Positions 51,964 to 60,950 of a stretch of 64,000 nt of DNA are shown piece after piece (position 1 is the first letter of the stretch; every line of letters begins with the position of its first letter). A program made the position numbers and the translations under genes. The DNA comes from Candidatus Bathyarchaeota archaeon (GTDB lineage: Archaea; Thermoproteota; Bathyarchaeia; Bathyarchaeales; Bathycorpusculaceae). The stretch covers positions 41,677 to 105,676 of the forward strand of contig JAOZIA010000002.1 in the NCBI GenBank assembly GCA_026014585.1, in the 5' to 3' direction. The notes beneath the pieces are model-generated. The model made no database searches, was not told the DNA's origin, and was given only the letters and a program-made list of their open reading frames with translations.

Positions 51964-53907
51964 ATGGGTAAGCCAAAACTTCGCATAATTACCTCAATAC
52001 TTTTAGCAACCTTACTGCTGTCTGTTTTAACACCTACATTAATTTCCCAATCTCCAATACTTCCCGCCCAAGCAGCCGTGAATTACTCAGGTGGCTCAGC
52101 AGCAGAAATCCAAACGCTCATAAACAATGTTGCCTCACACGGGGGTTGGCTACAAAGTCCTCAAATCTGCTATGATGGAATCGTGCTTGGTCAAACAAAC
52201 GTAAGCCAATTGCAAAAAGTAGTTGACGATTTAAATCGGCCTTCATCGGTTGATTGGATGCAAATATTTTATTGGTACTACGTGATGCAAAAGTTTGATG
52301 TTTCTATAAACCAAACAACCATTAAAGCTGCCCTTGATGCAACACCCATGATGCAAAACAAGCTTCCCAAAACGGATAACAGTCAAGGTTACCCTGCTTT
52401 TTCAGTGTATGACCGCTACATGGTTTACGCCTACACTCTTGCAGATAGCCTCAATTATGACACAGCTAAATGGGACCTAAATACTGCATACAATAGCTTC
52501 AAAACTGCTGTAGATAATTTTAAACCGCCTCTTTGGGTTAAAAATGACACATCTGCATCAGGCAATGGTAGATACTATGATGAAGGCGGTCAAACAGTGC
52601 AGATGTTTTTGGAATTTTACAAGGCTGGAATCACTGAAGCATTATCTGAAGCAGAAAAATGGTGGGAGTGGACAAACACTAACCTGTGGAACACGCTGAC
52701 CAGTGAGGAAGGCATGTTTTATCAGTACTCGTTGAGTCGTGAAGATTTCGAGTGTGAAGTAGGCGGATTTAACCAGATAATCTGGGAACTCTACCATTAT
52801 AACCCTGACACAGCAAACACTAACAATTTACTTATTGACCTACAAACTCGGTTGCTTTCAAGTCAATGGGATAGCCCACAATGGCTCAAATATGTCATTG
52901 TGCATGCTGGCTTAGGCGTTAACACTCAAACTAGACTACAAAATACAATTACATCTTGGGCAGCAATGCTTGGGTTAACCCCTTTAATGACGGATAGCAT
53001 GAAAGCAACAATGCAAGAAATGCTCAACGGCAATAATTCTACCAACTTGCCTGCGTGGGCGTTACTCAAGAGAAGCAGCTTGTACCATTCAGGGATGTTC
53101 TCTCAAACTTCAAATGTAAATGCTTCCCCAGAAGCAACCGCTAATGCTGCTTGCTTGATGATGTATTTGTCAATGGTTCCAGTGAATGGTTCAGTTGCAG
53201 TACCCATTCAAGACTTACGATACGAAGATGTAAACAACATTATTGATGGGGAAATCTCAAACATCAACCTGACAAGTAATCAGCTAACAGTTAGCGTTCT
53301 AAATCCCGGCGTTTTCAACTTCCTCTATGGGTCATCACCTGTAACTTATGATTTGCCAACCAGTGGAACCTGGCTGTTAACGTTTGCCTCGGACTGTAAC
53401 TCGATAGAAAACGCGACTCTATTGTCCTCTTTGCCGTCTTCAAGAATATATCTTTCTGCAGACATAACAGCTAAATCCACCTACACCATCACAGCTTTGG
53501 CGGATGACCACTGTCAAATAGCGCCATCTGGAACGTTAACAGTGCATGAAGGAGATGCTGCAAGCTTTGTTTTTACGCCAAATCGGGGTTGTGTAATAAC
53601 AGAGATTATAATTAATGGCGACCAAATTGTAAATGGGTCAGGTCAAGAGAAGGGCTCTTACATGTTTAGTAATGTGCATGCGAACCAAAACATAACTGTT
53701 TACTCTTCGACTTTTCCAGTTTCCTCATCAAACAGCACAGCAACTACGACGCCGACAGCAACCATAACGCCCACAGCATCACCCACAAACAAACCTGATG
53801 ATGCTAAACTGTTCATTGGATTATCAATTGCTACCTCAGGAGCGATTGCTGGTTTGGTTTTGATTTTTTATTTAAGAAGCAGAAAAGAGGAACCAGTTGA
53901 AATTTAA
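51964..53907 (+). CDS. Large secreted protein with C-terminal anchor, possible alpha/alpha-toroid
   Basis: ATG 51964 has AAAGGA upstream (647 residues). A signal peptide (about 8-38) precedes a helical region with many Trp/Tyr residues (about 60-390) reminiscent of glycan-active alpha/alpha barrels. A small beta domain (about 495-580, GTLTVHEGDAASFVFTP) resembles repeat domains of surface adhesins. A Thr/Pro stalk, one transmembrane helix and a short basic tail close it. Catalytic residues could not be assigned. It lies between rbcL and AMP phosphorylase. Confidence 0.7.
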   Translation: MGKPKLRIITSILLATLLLSVLTPTLISQSPILPAQAAVNYSGGSAAEIQTLINNVASHGGWLQSPQICYDGIVLGQTNVSQLQKVVDDLNRPSSVDWMQIFYWYYVMQKFDVSINQTTIKAALDATPMMQNKLPKTDNSQGYPAFSVYDRYMVYAYTLADSLNYDTAKWDLNTAYNSFKTAVDNFKPPLWVKNDTSASGNGRYYDEGGQTVQMFLEFYKAGITEALSEAEKWWEWTNTNLWNTLTSEEGMFYQYSLSREDFECEVGGFNQIIWELYHYNPDTANTNNLLIDLQTRLLSSQWDSPQWLKYVIVHAGLGVNTQTRLQNTITSWAAMLGLTPLMTDSMKATMQEMLNGNNSTNLPAWALLKRSSLYHSGMFSQTSNVNASPEATANAACLMMYLSMVPVNGSVAVPIQDLRYEDVNNIIDGEISNINLTSNQLTVSVLNPGVFNFLYGSSPVTYDLPTSGTWLLTFASDCNSIENATLLSSLPSSRIYLSADITAKSTYTITALADDHCQIAPSGTLTVHEGDAASFVFTPNRGCVITEIIINGDQIVNGSGQEKGSYMFSNVHANQNITVYSSTFPVSSSNSTATTTPTATITPTASPTNKPDDAKLFIGLSIATSGAIAGLVLIFYLRSRKEEPVEI

Positions 53908-53933
53908 CTTTCCCCGTCATCTAATATTTCACA

Positions 53934-55487
53934 GTGGTACCTTTGAAGTTAATTGCAGAAATCCTACACATCTCCTCAGGCGGAATCCGTTTTGCCATTC
54001 TAAGCCAAGAAAGCGCTAATACTTTAGGTATACACAGTAGCGACCGTATACGCATAAGCTTTGGTAGTCGAGAAATGATTACCATAGCCAACATCGCAAC
54101 AATTTTTCCCCAAAACCGCATCGGACTGTATCAAGAAACCGCATCAGCCTTAAACATCAAAGAAGACACAGAAGTCAACGTGGAACTGGCAAATTACCCT
54201 GAATCACTCATGCACATCCGAGCTAAACTACGCGGTGAACGCCTCAGAGAACAAGACCTTGTAGCCATCGTTAAAGATGTAGTTGAACGGCACCTGAGCA
54301 CCGTGGAAATCGCGGGGTTCCTAACGGCTCTTAGCATTTACGGGCTTAGCACAAGCGAAAATGAGGCATTAAGCCGAGCTATGGTTGCCACAGGAAAAAC
54401 TCTCAACTTTGGCAAAGGACCAATCCTTGACAAGCACAGTGTAGGCGGCATCCCAGGCGACAAAACCAGCATGCTTGTAGTGCCCATTGTTGCCGCTGCG
54501 GGATTCACAATTCCCAAAACCTCCTCACGCGCAATCACTTCACCTGCAGGAACTGCTGACCGCATGGAAACCCTATGCCCAGTCAAGCTTGAAACCAGCG
54601 AAATCATGGAGGTAGTTAAAAAAACTAATGCTTGCCTTGTTTGGGGGGGCTCACTGGAACTTGCACCAGCCGATGATCTCTTCATTCAAGTCGAGTACCC
54701 CTTAGGTATTGACCCAATGCTTTTACCCTCAATATTAAGCAAGAAAAAAGCCATTGGCGCAACACACGTGGCCATTGACATCCCAACAGGGGTAGGAGCA
54801 AAAATCAAGACAAGACAAGAAGCCTACACGCTTGCCTCTGATTTTGTGGACTTAGGTAAACGCCTTGGACTAAACATTCAGTGCGCATTAACCTTTGGCG
54901 ACCAACCCTTAGGCTACAGCATTGGTCCCTGTCTGGAAGCCCAAGAAGCCCTCTATACCCTAATGGGGCAGGGTCCTTCTGACCTTCGCGAAAAAGCTGT
55001 GGGACTGGCAAGCATGCTTTTTGAAATGGTCGGCATCGAAAACGGTATAGCAAAAGCCGAAGATATGTTGGATTCAGGAAAAGCAGAACAGAAAATGCGA
55101 GAAATCATTGCAGCTCAGGGCGGAAACCCCAATGTTAAACCTGACGATTTACCTGTTGGCAAAGAACATGCTGTTGTACGTTCAGAACAGGCTGGGCGGG
55201 TTCTTTGGCTTAGCACAGAGGACATTGTTCGTATTGCTCGTGTAGCGGGTGCACCTAAAGAAAAAGGTGCTGGTGTGCGGCTTCATGCTAAACTTGGAGA
55301 AACGGTGCGTAAAGACAGCATGCTTTTGGAGGTTTATGCTGAACGCGCAAGCAAACTGGAGGCGGCTCTTAAACTTGCAAAACGGCTTTCGCCAATTGTT
55401 CTGAGCAGAAAAGAAGAGGAAAAAATGGTTCTGGACCGTGTTCCTGAGAAACTGCCACAAACCAAGACGTTTATGCTTGATAGATAA
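53934..55487 (+). CDS. deoA: AMP phosphorylase
   Basis: The 517-residue protein has an archaeal N-terminal domain (about 1-85), then a pyrimidine-phosphorylase-like core with KHSVGGIPGDKTSMLVVP, SSRAITSPAGTADRME and the C-terminal GVRLHAKLGETVRKDS. It splits AMP with phosphate to ribose-1,5-bisphosphate and adenine. With ribose-1,5-bisphosphate isomerase (not in this window) it feeds RuBisCO III, encoded 2 kb away. The start is GTG 53934. Confidence 0.93.
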   Translation: MVPLKLIAEILHISSGGIRFAILSQESANTLGIHSSDRIRISFGSREMITIANIATIFPQNRIGLYQETASALNIKEDTEVNVELANYPESLMHIRAKLRGERLREQDLVAIVKDVVERHLSTVEIAGFLTALSIYGLSTSENEALSRAMVATGKTLNFGKGPILDKHSVGGIPGDKTSMLVVPIVAAAGFTIPKTSSRAITSPAGTADRMETLCPVKLETSEIMEVVKKTNACLVWGGSLELAPADDLFIQVEYPLGIDPMLLPSILSKKKAIGATHVAIDIPTGVGAKIKTRQEAYTLASDFVDLGKRLGLNIQCALTFGDQPLGYSIGPCLEAQEALYTLMGQGPSDLREKAVGLASMLFEMVGIENGIAKAEDMLDSGKAEQKMREIIAAQGGNPNVKPDDLPVGKEHAVVRSEQAGRVLWLSTEDIVRIARVAGAPKEKGAGVRLHAKLGETVRKDSMLLEVYAERASKLEAALKLAKRLSPIVLSRKEEEKMVLDRVPEKLPQTKTFMLDR

Positions 55488-55497
55488 AAAAAAAGGG

Positions 55498-55860
55498 TTA
55501 AAGGTGTCTGATTGCGCCGCCGATAAAGCCACCGATTGCTGGAATTATCGCGCCCACTATCAAGGCTATGATTGTTGCTACAATCCCAACTAAACCTCCA
55601 GCGATAGCGCCCAAGACGCCAAACAAAGAACCACCCATAACTATCAGGTTAAAGAAGCCAAGCAATGCAATCACCGCCGCGCCCAAAACACCAGCAACAA
55701 AACCTGCAAGTGCGCCTCTAAGTGCACCACCCGCAATTAATCCCGCTACTAAACCACCGATGAAGCCGCCTATTATCAATCCAACTACTGGAGCAAACAA
55801 AGCTAACGCTACAACAACTATAAAGCCAACAACTGTTCCCAGCATTGTGCCACCAAACAT
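55498..55860 (-). CDS. Small Gly/Ala-rich membrane protein
   Basis: A 120-residue protein composed almost wholly of hydrophobic glycine-zipper-like segments (GLIIGGFIGGLVAGLIAGG), three or four helices. Similar proteins are common in archaea under DUF5518-like names; function unknown. It lies 17 bp downstream of the AIM24-like gene and 10 bp from the convergent deoA end. Confidence 0.65.
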   Translation of the reverse strand: MFGGTMLGTVVGFIVVVALALFAPVVGLIIGGFIGGLVAGLIAGGALRGALAGFVAGVLGAAVIALLGFFNLIVMGGSLFGVLGAIAGGLVGIVATIIALIVGAIIPAIGGFIGGAIRHL

Positions 55861-55877
55861 GACTTTTCACCGCTGTT

Positions 55878-56585
55878 TTATCGTGCGCGTGTTGCTCTTA
55901 CTTTAGGTTCAAGCAGTGTCCAAAGCCACTCACTGAACTCACGCAGGTTCTTGGTCTGAATATGCACTTCTCCGGGACCTGTAATCTGGGTGACTAAGCC
56001 CTCGCCACTAAACAGTGTTTCTTTTAAGCCGCCAAACCGTGTGACTCTGTAGCTACAGGAGTCACTAAACCCGACCAAATGGAAGTTATCCACAATCAAG
56101 GTTTGCCCCGGCTGCAGGGTGTGCACGTCTATGGCTCCAAAAGTGTTAATGAAAAGTTGCCCACTTCCTGTGGCTTTAATCATAAACAAGCCTTGTCCAA
56201 AGAGACCTTTAGTGAAGCCTTCCCATTTCACGTCTAAGTCTATGCCCTGCGTGGAAGCGATATATGCGGATTTCTGGATAACGTAGCCTCTACCGGGGGT
56301 GACTTCAAGTTTTTCTATATCACCAACTGGTGCTGCTACAAAAGCGGCTTCTCCGGGGCCATTGACAGCAGTGTAATCGTTAACCCAAAAGGATTGCCCG
56401 CCCAAGAGTTTTAAGCCTATACTGCCAAGCAGGCTTTTTTCGCGTTTTCTTGTGTGGACTTCAATGTTTGGGTTCATGTAGGTCATTGCGCCTGATTCTG
56501 CGGTGATGGTTTCGCCTGGGTCAAGTTGAGTGAGTAGCATAGCGTATGAGGGTTTGTATTTAACTTCAAACTTCATCTCTTTCAC
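55878..56585 (-). CDS. AIM24/TIGR00266-family protein
   Basis: The 235-residue protein has PGETITAESGAMTYMNPN, GLFGQGLFMIKATGSGQLFI and FSGEGLVTQITGPGEV, the beta-prism-like AIM24 family. The molecular role is unknown. It probably forms an operon with the small membrane protein downstream. Confidence 0.88.
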   Translation of the reverse strand: MKEMKFEVKYKPSYAMLLTQLDPGETITAESGAMTYMNPNIEVHTRKREKSLLGSIGLKLLGGQSFWVNDYTAVNGPGEAAFVAAPVGDIEKLEVTPGRGYVIQKSAYIASTQGIDLDVKWEGFTKGLFGQGLFMIKATGSGQLFINTFGAIDVHTLQPGQTLIVDNFHLVGFSDSCSYRVTRFGGLKETLFSGEGLVTQITGPGEVHIQTKNLREFSEWLWTLLEPKVRATRAR

Positions 56586-56704
56586 TTCTATCTGGGTTAC
56601 TTTATTCTAGTTTAAGAATTTATGGATAACTTGCAGGGTCAAAGAGCAAAATGGGTGTTTTAAGGGGTTTTATGCGTTACTTATAATAGCTTCCTGCTGC
56701 ACAA

Positions 56705-57427
56705 TTGCAAATAATAGTTTCAGGTTTGGCAAGAATAATGGTTCGTGGCTTAACAAAGCACTCTGCATTTAAAGTAATAAAAAAAACATATAGTTTAGCA
56801 CTAATCTTCAACGCCTTCTTCACAATCGCCTGCGCAACCGAACTCCTCGCAGGTTTCTACCGTGCTGCACCATACTGGCATCCTTTTGAACCCTACCTTG
56901 CCGACGGCAATCTGCTCTGGATAATGGTTATAGCTGCACTTGTTAACATTTTTCCCAGCGCCAGTATCGGACGCGCAATCCACACGGGACGTTTCCTGTT
57001 CCATCATTACGTCTATGGCTTTGCAGTTCTGATTTTAGCCTGCATCTACGTGGTTGCCTTCACACCCGTTTCCATAGTTAATCTCTTCTTGGTTGGAACC
57101 AACGATGTTCCCGTTAACATTGGGCGCTTCTTTGTTTTAGGTGGTTTAACCCTGTTTTTGGATGATTTACCAGACGTAAATAAGCGCGTTGAATCAGGAT
57201 TAAACTGGCTAAAACGTCAAGCTTACCGTGGACGCAAAATAATCTTTGGTACCCAAATAGTTATGGGGATACTTTCAGTGTATCTTCTCTTTGCTATCAC
57301 TATTTGGACAGTTGGAAGCCTCAATAATTTACTGTTCAACTCTTTCCTAATCGGCACACTTCTAGTAACGTGCATAACTACCTTTGCGCACATAAAACGC
57401 CGTGACTGGCTAAAAATTACGCCTTAA
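56705..57427 (+). CDS. Multi-pass membrane protein, unknown family
   Basis: A 240-residue protein with about five hydrophobic helices (near 27-50, 75-95, 105-125, 140-155, 180-220) and a conserved-looking HHYVYGFAVL segment. The His pair beside a helix could bind metal or haem, but this is not established. Its end overlaps the convergent NERD gene by 18 bp. Confidence 0.6.
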   Translation: MQIIVSGLARIMVRGLTKHSAFKVIKKTYSLALIFNAFFTIACATELLAGFYRAAPYWHPFEPYLADGNLLWIMVIAALVNIFPSASIGRAIHTGRFLFHHYVYGFAVLILACIYVVAFTPVSIVNLFLVGTNDVPVNIGRFFVLGGLTLFLDDLPDVNKRVESGLNWLKRQAYRGRKIIFGTQIVMGILSVYLLFAITIWTVGSLNNLLFNSFLIGTLLVTCITTFAHIKRRDWLKITP

Positions 57428-58429
57428 AACTCGCTTCACGTTAGGGTTAAAGAGTTCTTTTTGTATTTCTTCAAGCTGCTTTTTAGTGTAAAACCTGTTG
57501 GTTTGCAATTTAGTTATGTAACTGGTCAAGTTTTGAGCCTTAACCACTGCTACCGTGGGACTCTTTAATTCCAAAGTGGCATGGTTGTTAGTGAAAACCA
57601 CTATGCCCCCCACGTAAACATTCAAATCCCGCAGTTGAGGCGCAACATCAATAATGCGTTTGATTTTGGCAGCATTTCTTCGAACCTGCCGACTTGGACT
57701 CCCCATGTCACGCATCCCCTCTCGCTGCCAAACATCCCCATAACAGCTAATTTTGCCCTTCCAATTCTTGGTTTCCAACACGAACACACCGTTTGGGGCA
57801 AGCAGGATGTGGTCGATGTCTCCTCCTTTGTCTTTGAGGTAGAGGTTGTTGATTAGGGTGTAATCGCTGGTTAAGTTGTTTTTTAGTTGATGATTAACCG
57901 CTTTTTCACCATCAGCACCACCGCTGTACACCCTGTACTTGTGCATGAAAAAGTAAGCTAAAGCAGCAGGTGCAATACAAGCAAGCAAACCCGCGATTTC
58001 AAAAATGTCCAACGAAAACAGCAAAATCGCTCGAACACAAAAAACCACCAAAAGTAAACAGAAAACAACAATACACAAAACCGTAAAGGCGAGGTATTTT
58101 CTTTTCTGCTTTTTAACAAAGCTACTGGAGCCCTTGACTATTTTTAGAGATGCTTTTTTTGGTTCTTCTTTGGGTTTTTCTTTCTTTGATTTTTTCTCTT
58201 TTTTTGTGGGTTTGTTTGCAGTTTGTGATTGCTCTTTTGGTTGGTCTGCTTCAGTTTTAACGTCAGTTTTCTGCTCTGGCGCAACTTTGGCTTCCACGAT
58301 GATTTGCTCTTCAGCAGTAGATTCCAAATTAGGTTGCTGTGATGTTTCTTTTGCAGCATCTTGTGGCTCAGCTGTCTTTGGTTGTTTCTTTTGGCTTTGC
58401 GGTTTGCGTTTTAGCGAGAGCTTTGGCAT
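57410..58429 (-). CDS. Membrane-anchored NERD-domain protein
   Basis: A Lys/Gln/Glu-rich N-terminal 100 residues is followed by two transmembrane helices (about 112-132, 138-156) and a NERD domain (about 167-290). The domain has GADGEKAVNHQL, then DIDHILLAPNGVFVLETKNW, matching the nuclease-related D...ExK pattern. NERD is predicted to be a nuclease. The membrane location and lysine-rich tail are unusual but known for this class. Confidence 0.8.
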   Translation of the reverse strand: MPKLSLKRKPQSQKKQPKTAEPQDAAKETSQQPNLESTAEEQIIVEAKVAPEQKTDVKTEADQPKEQSQTANKPTKKEKKSKKEKPKEEPKKASLKIVKGSSSFVKKQKRKYLAFTVLCIVVFCLLLVVFCVRAILLFSLDIFEIAGLLACIAPAALAYFFMHKYRVYSGGADGEKAVNHQLKNNLTSDYTLINNLYLKDKGGDIDHILLAPNGVFVLETKNWKGKISCYGDVWQREGMRDMGSPSRQVRRNAAKIKRIIDVAPQLRDLNVYVGGIVVFTNNHATLELKSPTVAVVKAQNLTSYITKLQTNRFYTKKQLEEIQKELFNPNVKRVLRRNF

Positions 58430-58510
58430 CTAACACATTCTCGTCTGGTTAATTATGTGGATTGAAGATTTATAGCTATGCAAAAAGCTACTTTCCAATA
58501 TTATTTTTGT

Positions 58511-58660
58511 CTATAATAAATGAACTCGACTTGTCTACATCCCAAAACAAACTATCTCTAACGGGGCTACAGCTAGACGCACAGCTGGCAAAAACCGTTG
58601 ACTGCTTGGATTAGTCCATGGTTGCAGTCAGTATTGTATTTTTAGCGTTGGCATATTTTG
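58511..58660 (+). ncRNA. Candidate structured non-coding RNA with two hairpins
   Basis: A TATA-like CTATAATAAAT (58511-58521) precedes two stems. AACGG (58560-58564) pairs with CCGTT (58595-58599), with an inner CAGCT/AGCTG. Then TGACTGC (58599-58605) pairs with GCAGTCA (58624-58630). T-rich TATTTTTAG follows at 58637. No supported coding frame occupies the 248-bp gap 58430-58677. It does not look like a tRNA. RNA status is inference. Confidence 0.45.
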
Positions 58661-58677
58661 TTTGGGCAAAATAATTT

Positions 58678-59220
58678 TTAGGTAAGGGGAATACCGACTA
58701 TTCCTGAGGCTATGCTGTCCATGCCGATTAGGATGAGGGCAAGTGAAACAAAAAAGGCGTAGGTAAAAATTCCGACGACAGGGAAAAATATTACAATCAA
58801 AGCAAACACCGCGACCAAGATGCCAAACAGAATAATTAGTGCTCTTAGAGCCCCATTTAGATTAGTTGCTGCTCCACCAACGACTAGACGCCCGATTGCG
58901 TAAATCAAAAGACCAATTCCGATTAAAATCGTTAAAGAAATCGTTGCAAACTCTGGAAAAAATACGACCAACAAGCCTACAATAAGTGCTATTACGCCTA
59001 TTACTGCATTGCTTGACCTAGCTGAGTCTGGAAGTTGTGATGTGTATGCTGTTGCAAGCCGCAAGATTCCTACTGCAATTAATGCTATTCCAAACAGAAC
59101 CACTAGGGTAACAACAGTTATGGTTGGATAAATCAAGGCTAAAATGCCCACTGCCAACGCGAAAATTCCCAGAATAATTTCTAAAACTCTATATCCAGCT
59201 GCAGACTTCTCATTGCTCAA
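58678..59220 (-). CDS. HdeD/DUF308-like membrane protein
   Basis: TTG 59220 with GGAG 9 nt upstream gives 180 residues; the longer frame to 59301 adds a poor N-terminus. Six short helices are arranged in pairs separated by YPTITVV and FPEFATIS turns, the DUF308 (HdeD) pattern. Acid-stress roles are known in enterics only; the archaeal role is unknown. Confidence 0.78.
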   Translation of the reverse strand: MSNEKSAAGYRVLEIILGIFALAVGILALIYPTITVVTLVVLFGIALIAVGILRLATAYTSQLPDSARSSNAVIGVIALIVGLLVVFFPEFATISLTILIGIGLLIYAIGRLVVGGAATNLNGALRALIILFGILVAVFALIVIFFPVVGIFTYAFFVSLALILIGMDSIASGIVGIPLT

Positions 59221-59375
59221 AACAAAAAACTCCTGCGGTAAAACCTTGAATTTAAGACACAAACTGAAATAAAAATTAATGCTAAGCAAACAAAACAGCA
59301 ACTATCTAAGCGACCATCTTTTGCGAAAACGTTATCTCCATAAACCACCGAAATAACAAGTGGGGAAGAAACAAG

Positions 59376-59813
59376 TTGGAGAATGACCACTACGCCTACA
59401 TTTTAACAGTTAACGAAAAATACTGGAACCGCTTAACCCAAAAAAACAAAACCACCCTTGGCACCCACGTGTTCATCCGCAAAAGCCAAGTTCCACCCAA
59501 AACCACCACACAACTCCTCTTCTACGTTGCAGGAAAAAAGCAGGTGTTGGGCACAGCGGATTTCATGGAGCGCATAGTGGGGGATTCGCTGGAGTTGTGG
59601 CAGAAACTAGGCAGGGAATCCTGCTTTGAGGGGTTGGGTGAGTACATGCGGTTTGCTGCGGGGCGAGACAAGATGACGTTTGTGCGTTTCTGCAATCTCC
59701 AAGAAATCCAAACCCCTAAAGCCAGTGTGGAATTGGAGAAAATTGTTGGGTCACTGAAGAATTTGCAGTTTGGACGGTTCCTTGGTCAGCGTGAAGCAGC
59801 TTTTTTGGTGTAA
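59376..59813 (+). CDS. PUA/EVE-like domain protein (possibly DUF365)
   Basis: A 145-residue protein with YAYILTVNEKYWNRL, TTTQLLFYVAGKKQVLGTADF and FEGLGEYMRFAAGRDKMTFVRF. This is the strand order of PUA/ASCH/EVE-like barrels, close to archaeal DUF365. Such domains often bind RNA or modified bases. The start is TTG 59376. Confidence 0.55.
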   Translation: MENDHYAYILTVNEKYWNRLTQKNKTTLGTHVFIRKSQVPPKTTTQLLFYVAGKKQVLGTADFMERIVGDSLELWQKLGRESCFEGLGEYMRFAAGRDKMTFVRFCNLQEIQTPKASVELEKIVGSLKNLQFGRFLGQREAAFLV

Positions 59814-59859
59814 AGCATTAAATTTGGGTCTTTACATTTTCTATTAATCGAGAGCGATA

Positions 59860-60186
59860 ATGATGTTTCGTGTACGCGTAAACAAGATTGAATCCACAAA
59901 AGATTTAGACGGTAACTTAGGCAAAAGAATCGAACTGCTGGAAGAACGCGAAGTTAACCCGTACGTGTTAAGACCCCAGTCTGACGAGGCAAAAATGGCG
60001 CAAGAAGTCATGCAGGCGCTTCAACAGCAAATGCCTTTCCTACCCCAGCGAACCCAAATGGCAACGCCTAAAATCATTCTATTCCTCACTGAACCAGAGT
60101 ACGACAGTTTTGGCATAACCTTTGACGTAAACCAAGTCTATGAGGTCGTGCTGGAGAACCAATCAATCCGGTTCATGAAAGTTTAA
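59860..60186 (+). CDS. Arcadin-1-like protein
   Basis: A 108-residue protein with GKRIELLEEREVNPYVL, a Gln-rich helix (EVMQALQQQMPF), and PKIILFLTEPEYDSFGITFDVNQVYEV. I associate this pattern with arcadin-1, an accessory protein of the archaeal crenactin cytoskeleton. The call is from memory of the family. No crenactin gene is in this window. It overlaps the convergent gene by 14 bp. Confidence 0.5.
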   Translation: MMFRVRVNKIESTKDLDGNLGKRIELLEEREVNPYVLRPQSDEAKMAQEVMQALQQQMPFLPQRTQMATPKIILFLTEPEYDSFGITFDVNQVYEVVLENQSIRFMKV

Positions 60187-60508
60187 GCACTTCATTTCGC
60201 AGCGATGCTAATGCTGTATGCTTAGGGTGAAATGAGAGCACAAACATCATGTTCCGTATTGCACCGCTTATTTCCTCTAAACCTGACATTTTTCCATCAT
60301 CACAATACAACGGAACAGGTTCCCCGCCGTTTCCTTCCTCATAATAAACGTAGATGGGTGAGCCTGTGCATTTGAGGCTTACCAACTCAAAACCCAAATT
60401 CAACTGTTTTGCGGTTTGCTGAGCTGCAGATGTTACTGCATCCAATCTGGTTTGTGTTTTTGTGCTACCTGAACTGTAAACCATCAATTTTCCACTGTTC
60501 ACTAACAC
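60173..60508 (-). CDS. Hypothetical protein, 111 residues
   Basis: A soluble protein with YVYYEEGNGGEPVPLYCDDGKMS and a C-terminal helix. No membrane segment or known motif. The start near 60508 (MLVNSGKLMVYSSG) may instead be Met9. It is convergent with the arcadin-1-like gene. Confidence 0.55.
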   Translation of the reverse strand: MLVNSGKLMVYSSGSTKTQTRLDAVTSAAQQTAKQLNLGFELVSLKCTGSPIYVYYEEGNGGEPVPLYCDDGKMSGLEEISGAIRNMMFVLSFHPKHTALASLRNEVLKLS

Positions 60509-60641
60509 TTTTTCGCCTCACAGGTCTTCTTTGGGGTAAATTCCTTTTAAGTCAAGTCTTCAAAAGACCCATCTAAACCGTGGAGAGGCAAGTTAAAGCC
60601 AAGCATAAACCCTAAAAACCCCGCATACCAAACCATACCTC

Positions 60642-60914
60642 ATGAACACACGAGCACACGTGTACGTAACGGGACTAGTTCAGGGCGTTTATTTTAGGCA
60701 AAACACTAAGCGGTTAGCTAAAAAATTTGGTGTAACAGGTTGGGTTCGCAACTTGCCCGATGGCAGAGTGGAAGCTACTTTTGAGGGCGAACAAGCCGCC
60801 GTGGAAGAGATGGTGCATTACTGCAAAGAGGGCACGATAAGGGCAAAAGTGACGGATGCACAGGTGTCGTGGGAACCGTTTAAGGGCGAATTTGCTGATT
60901 TTCAAATAGTCTAA
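60642..60914 (+). CDS. acyP: Acylphosphatase
   Basis: The 90-residue protein has GLVQGVYFRQNTKRLAKKFG (phosphate loop with catalytic Arg) and GWVRNLPDGRVEATFEG with the catalytic Asn. Normal length. Hydrolyses acyl phosphates. Monocistronic, 30 bp upstream of the flavoprotein gene. Confidence 0.96.
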   Translation: MNTRAHVYVTGLVQGVYFRQNTKRLAKKFGVTGWVRNLPDGRVEATFEGEQAAVEEMVHYCKEGTIRAKVTDAQVSWEPFKGEFADFQIV

Positions 60915-60950
60915 CTTAACGGTTAAATCATAAAGTGCACATGTTTGCCT

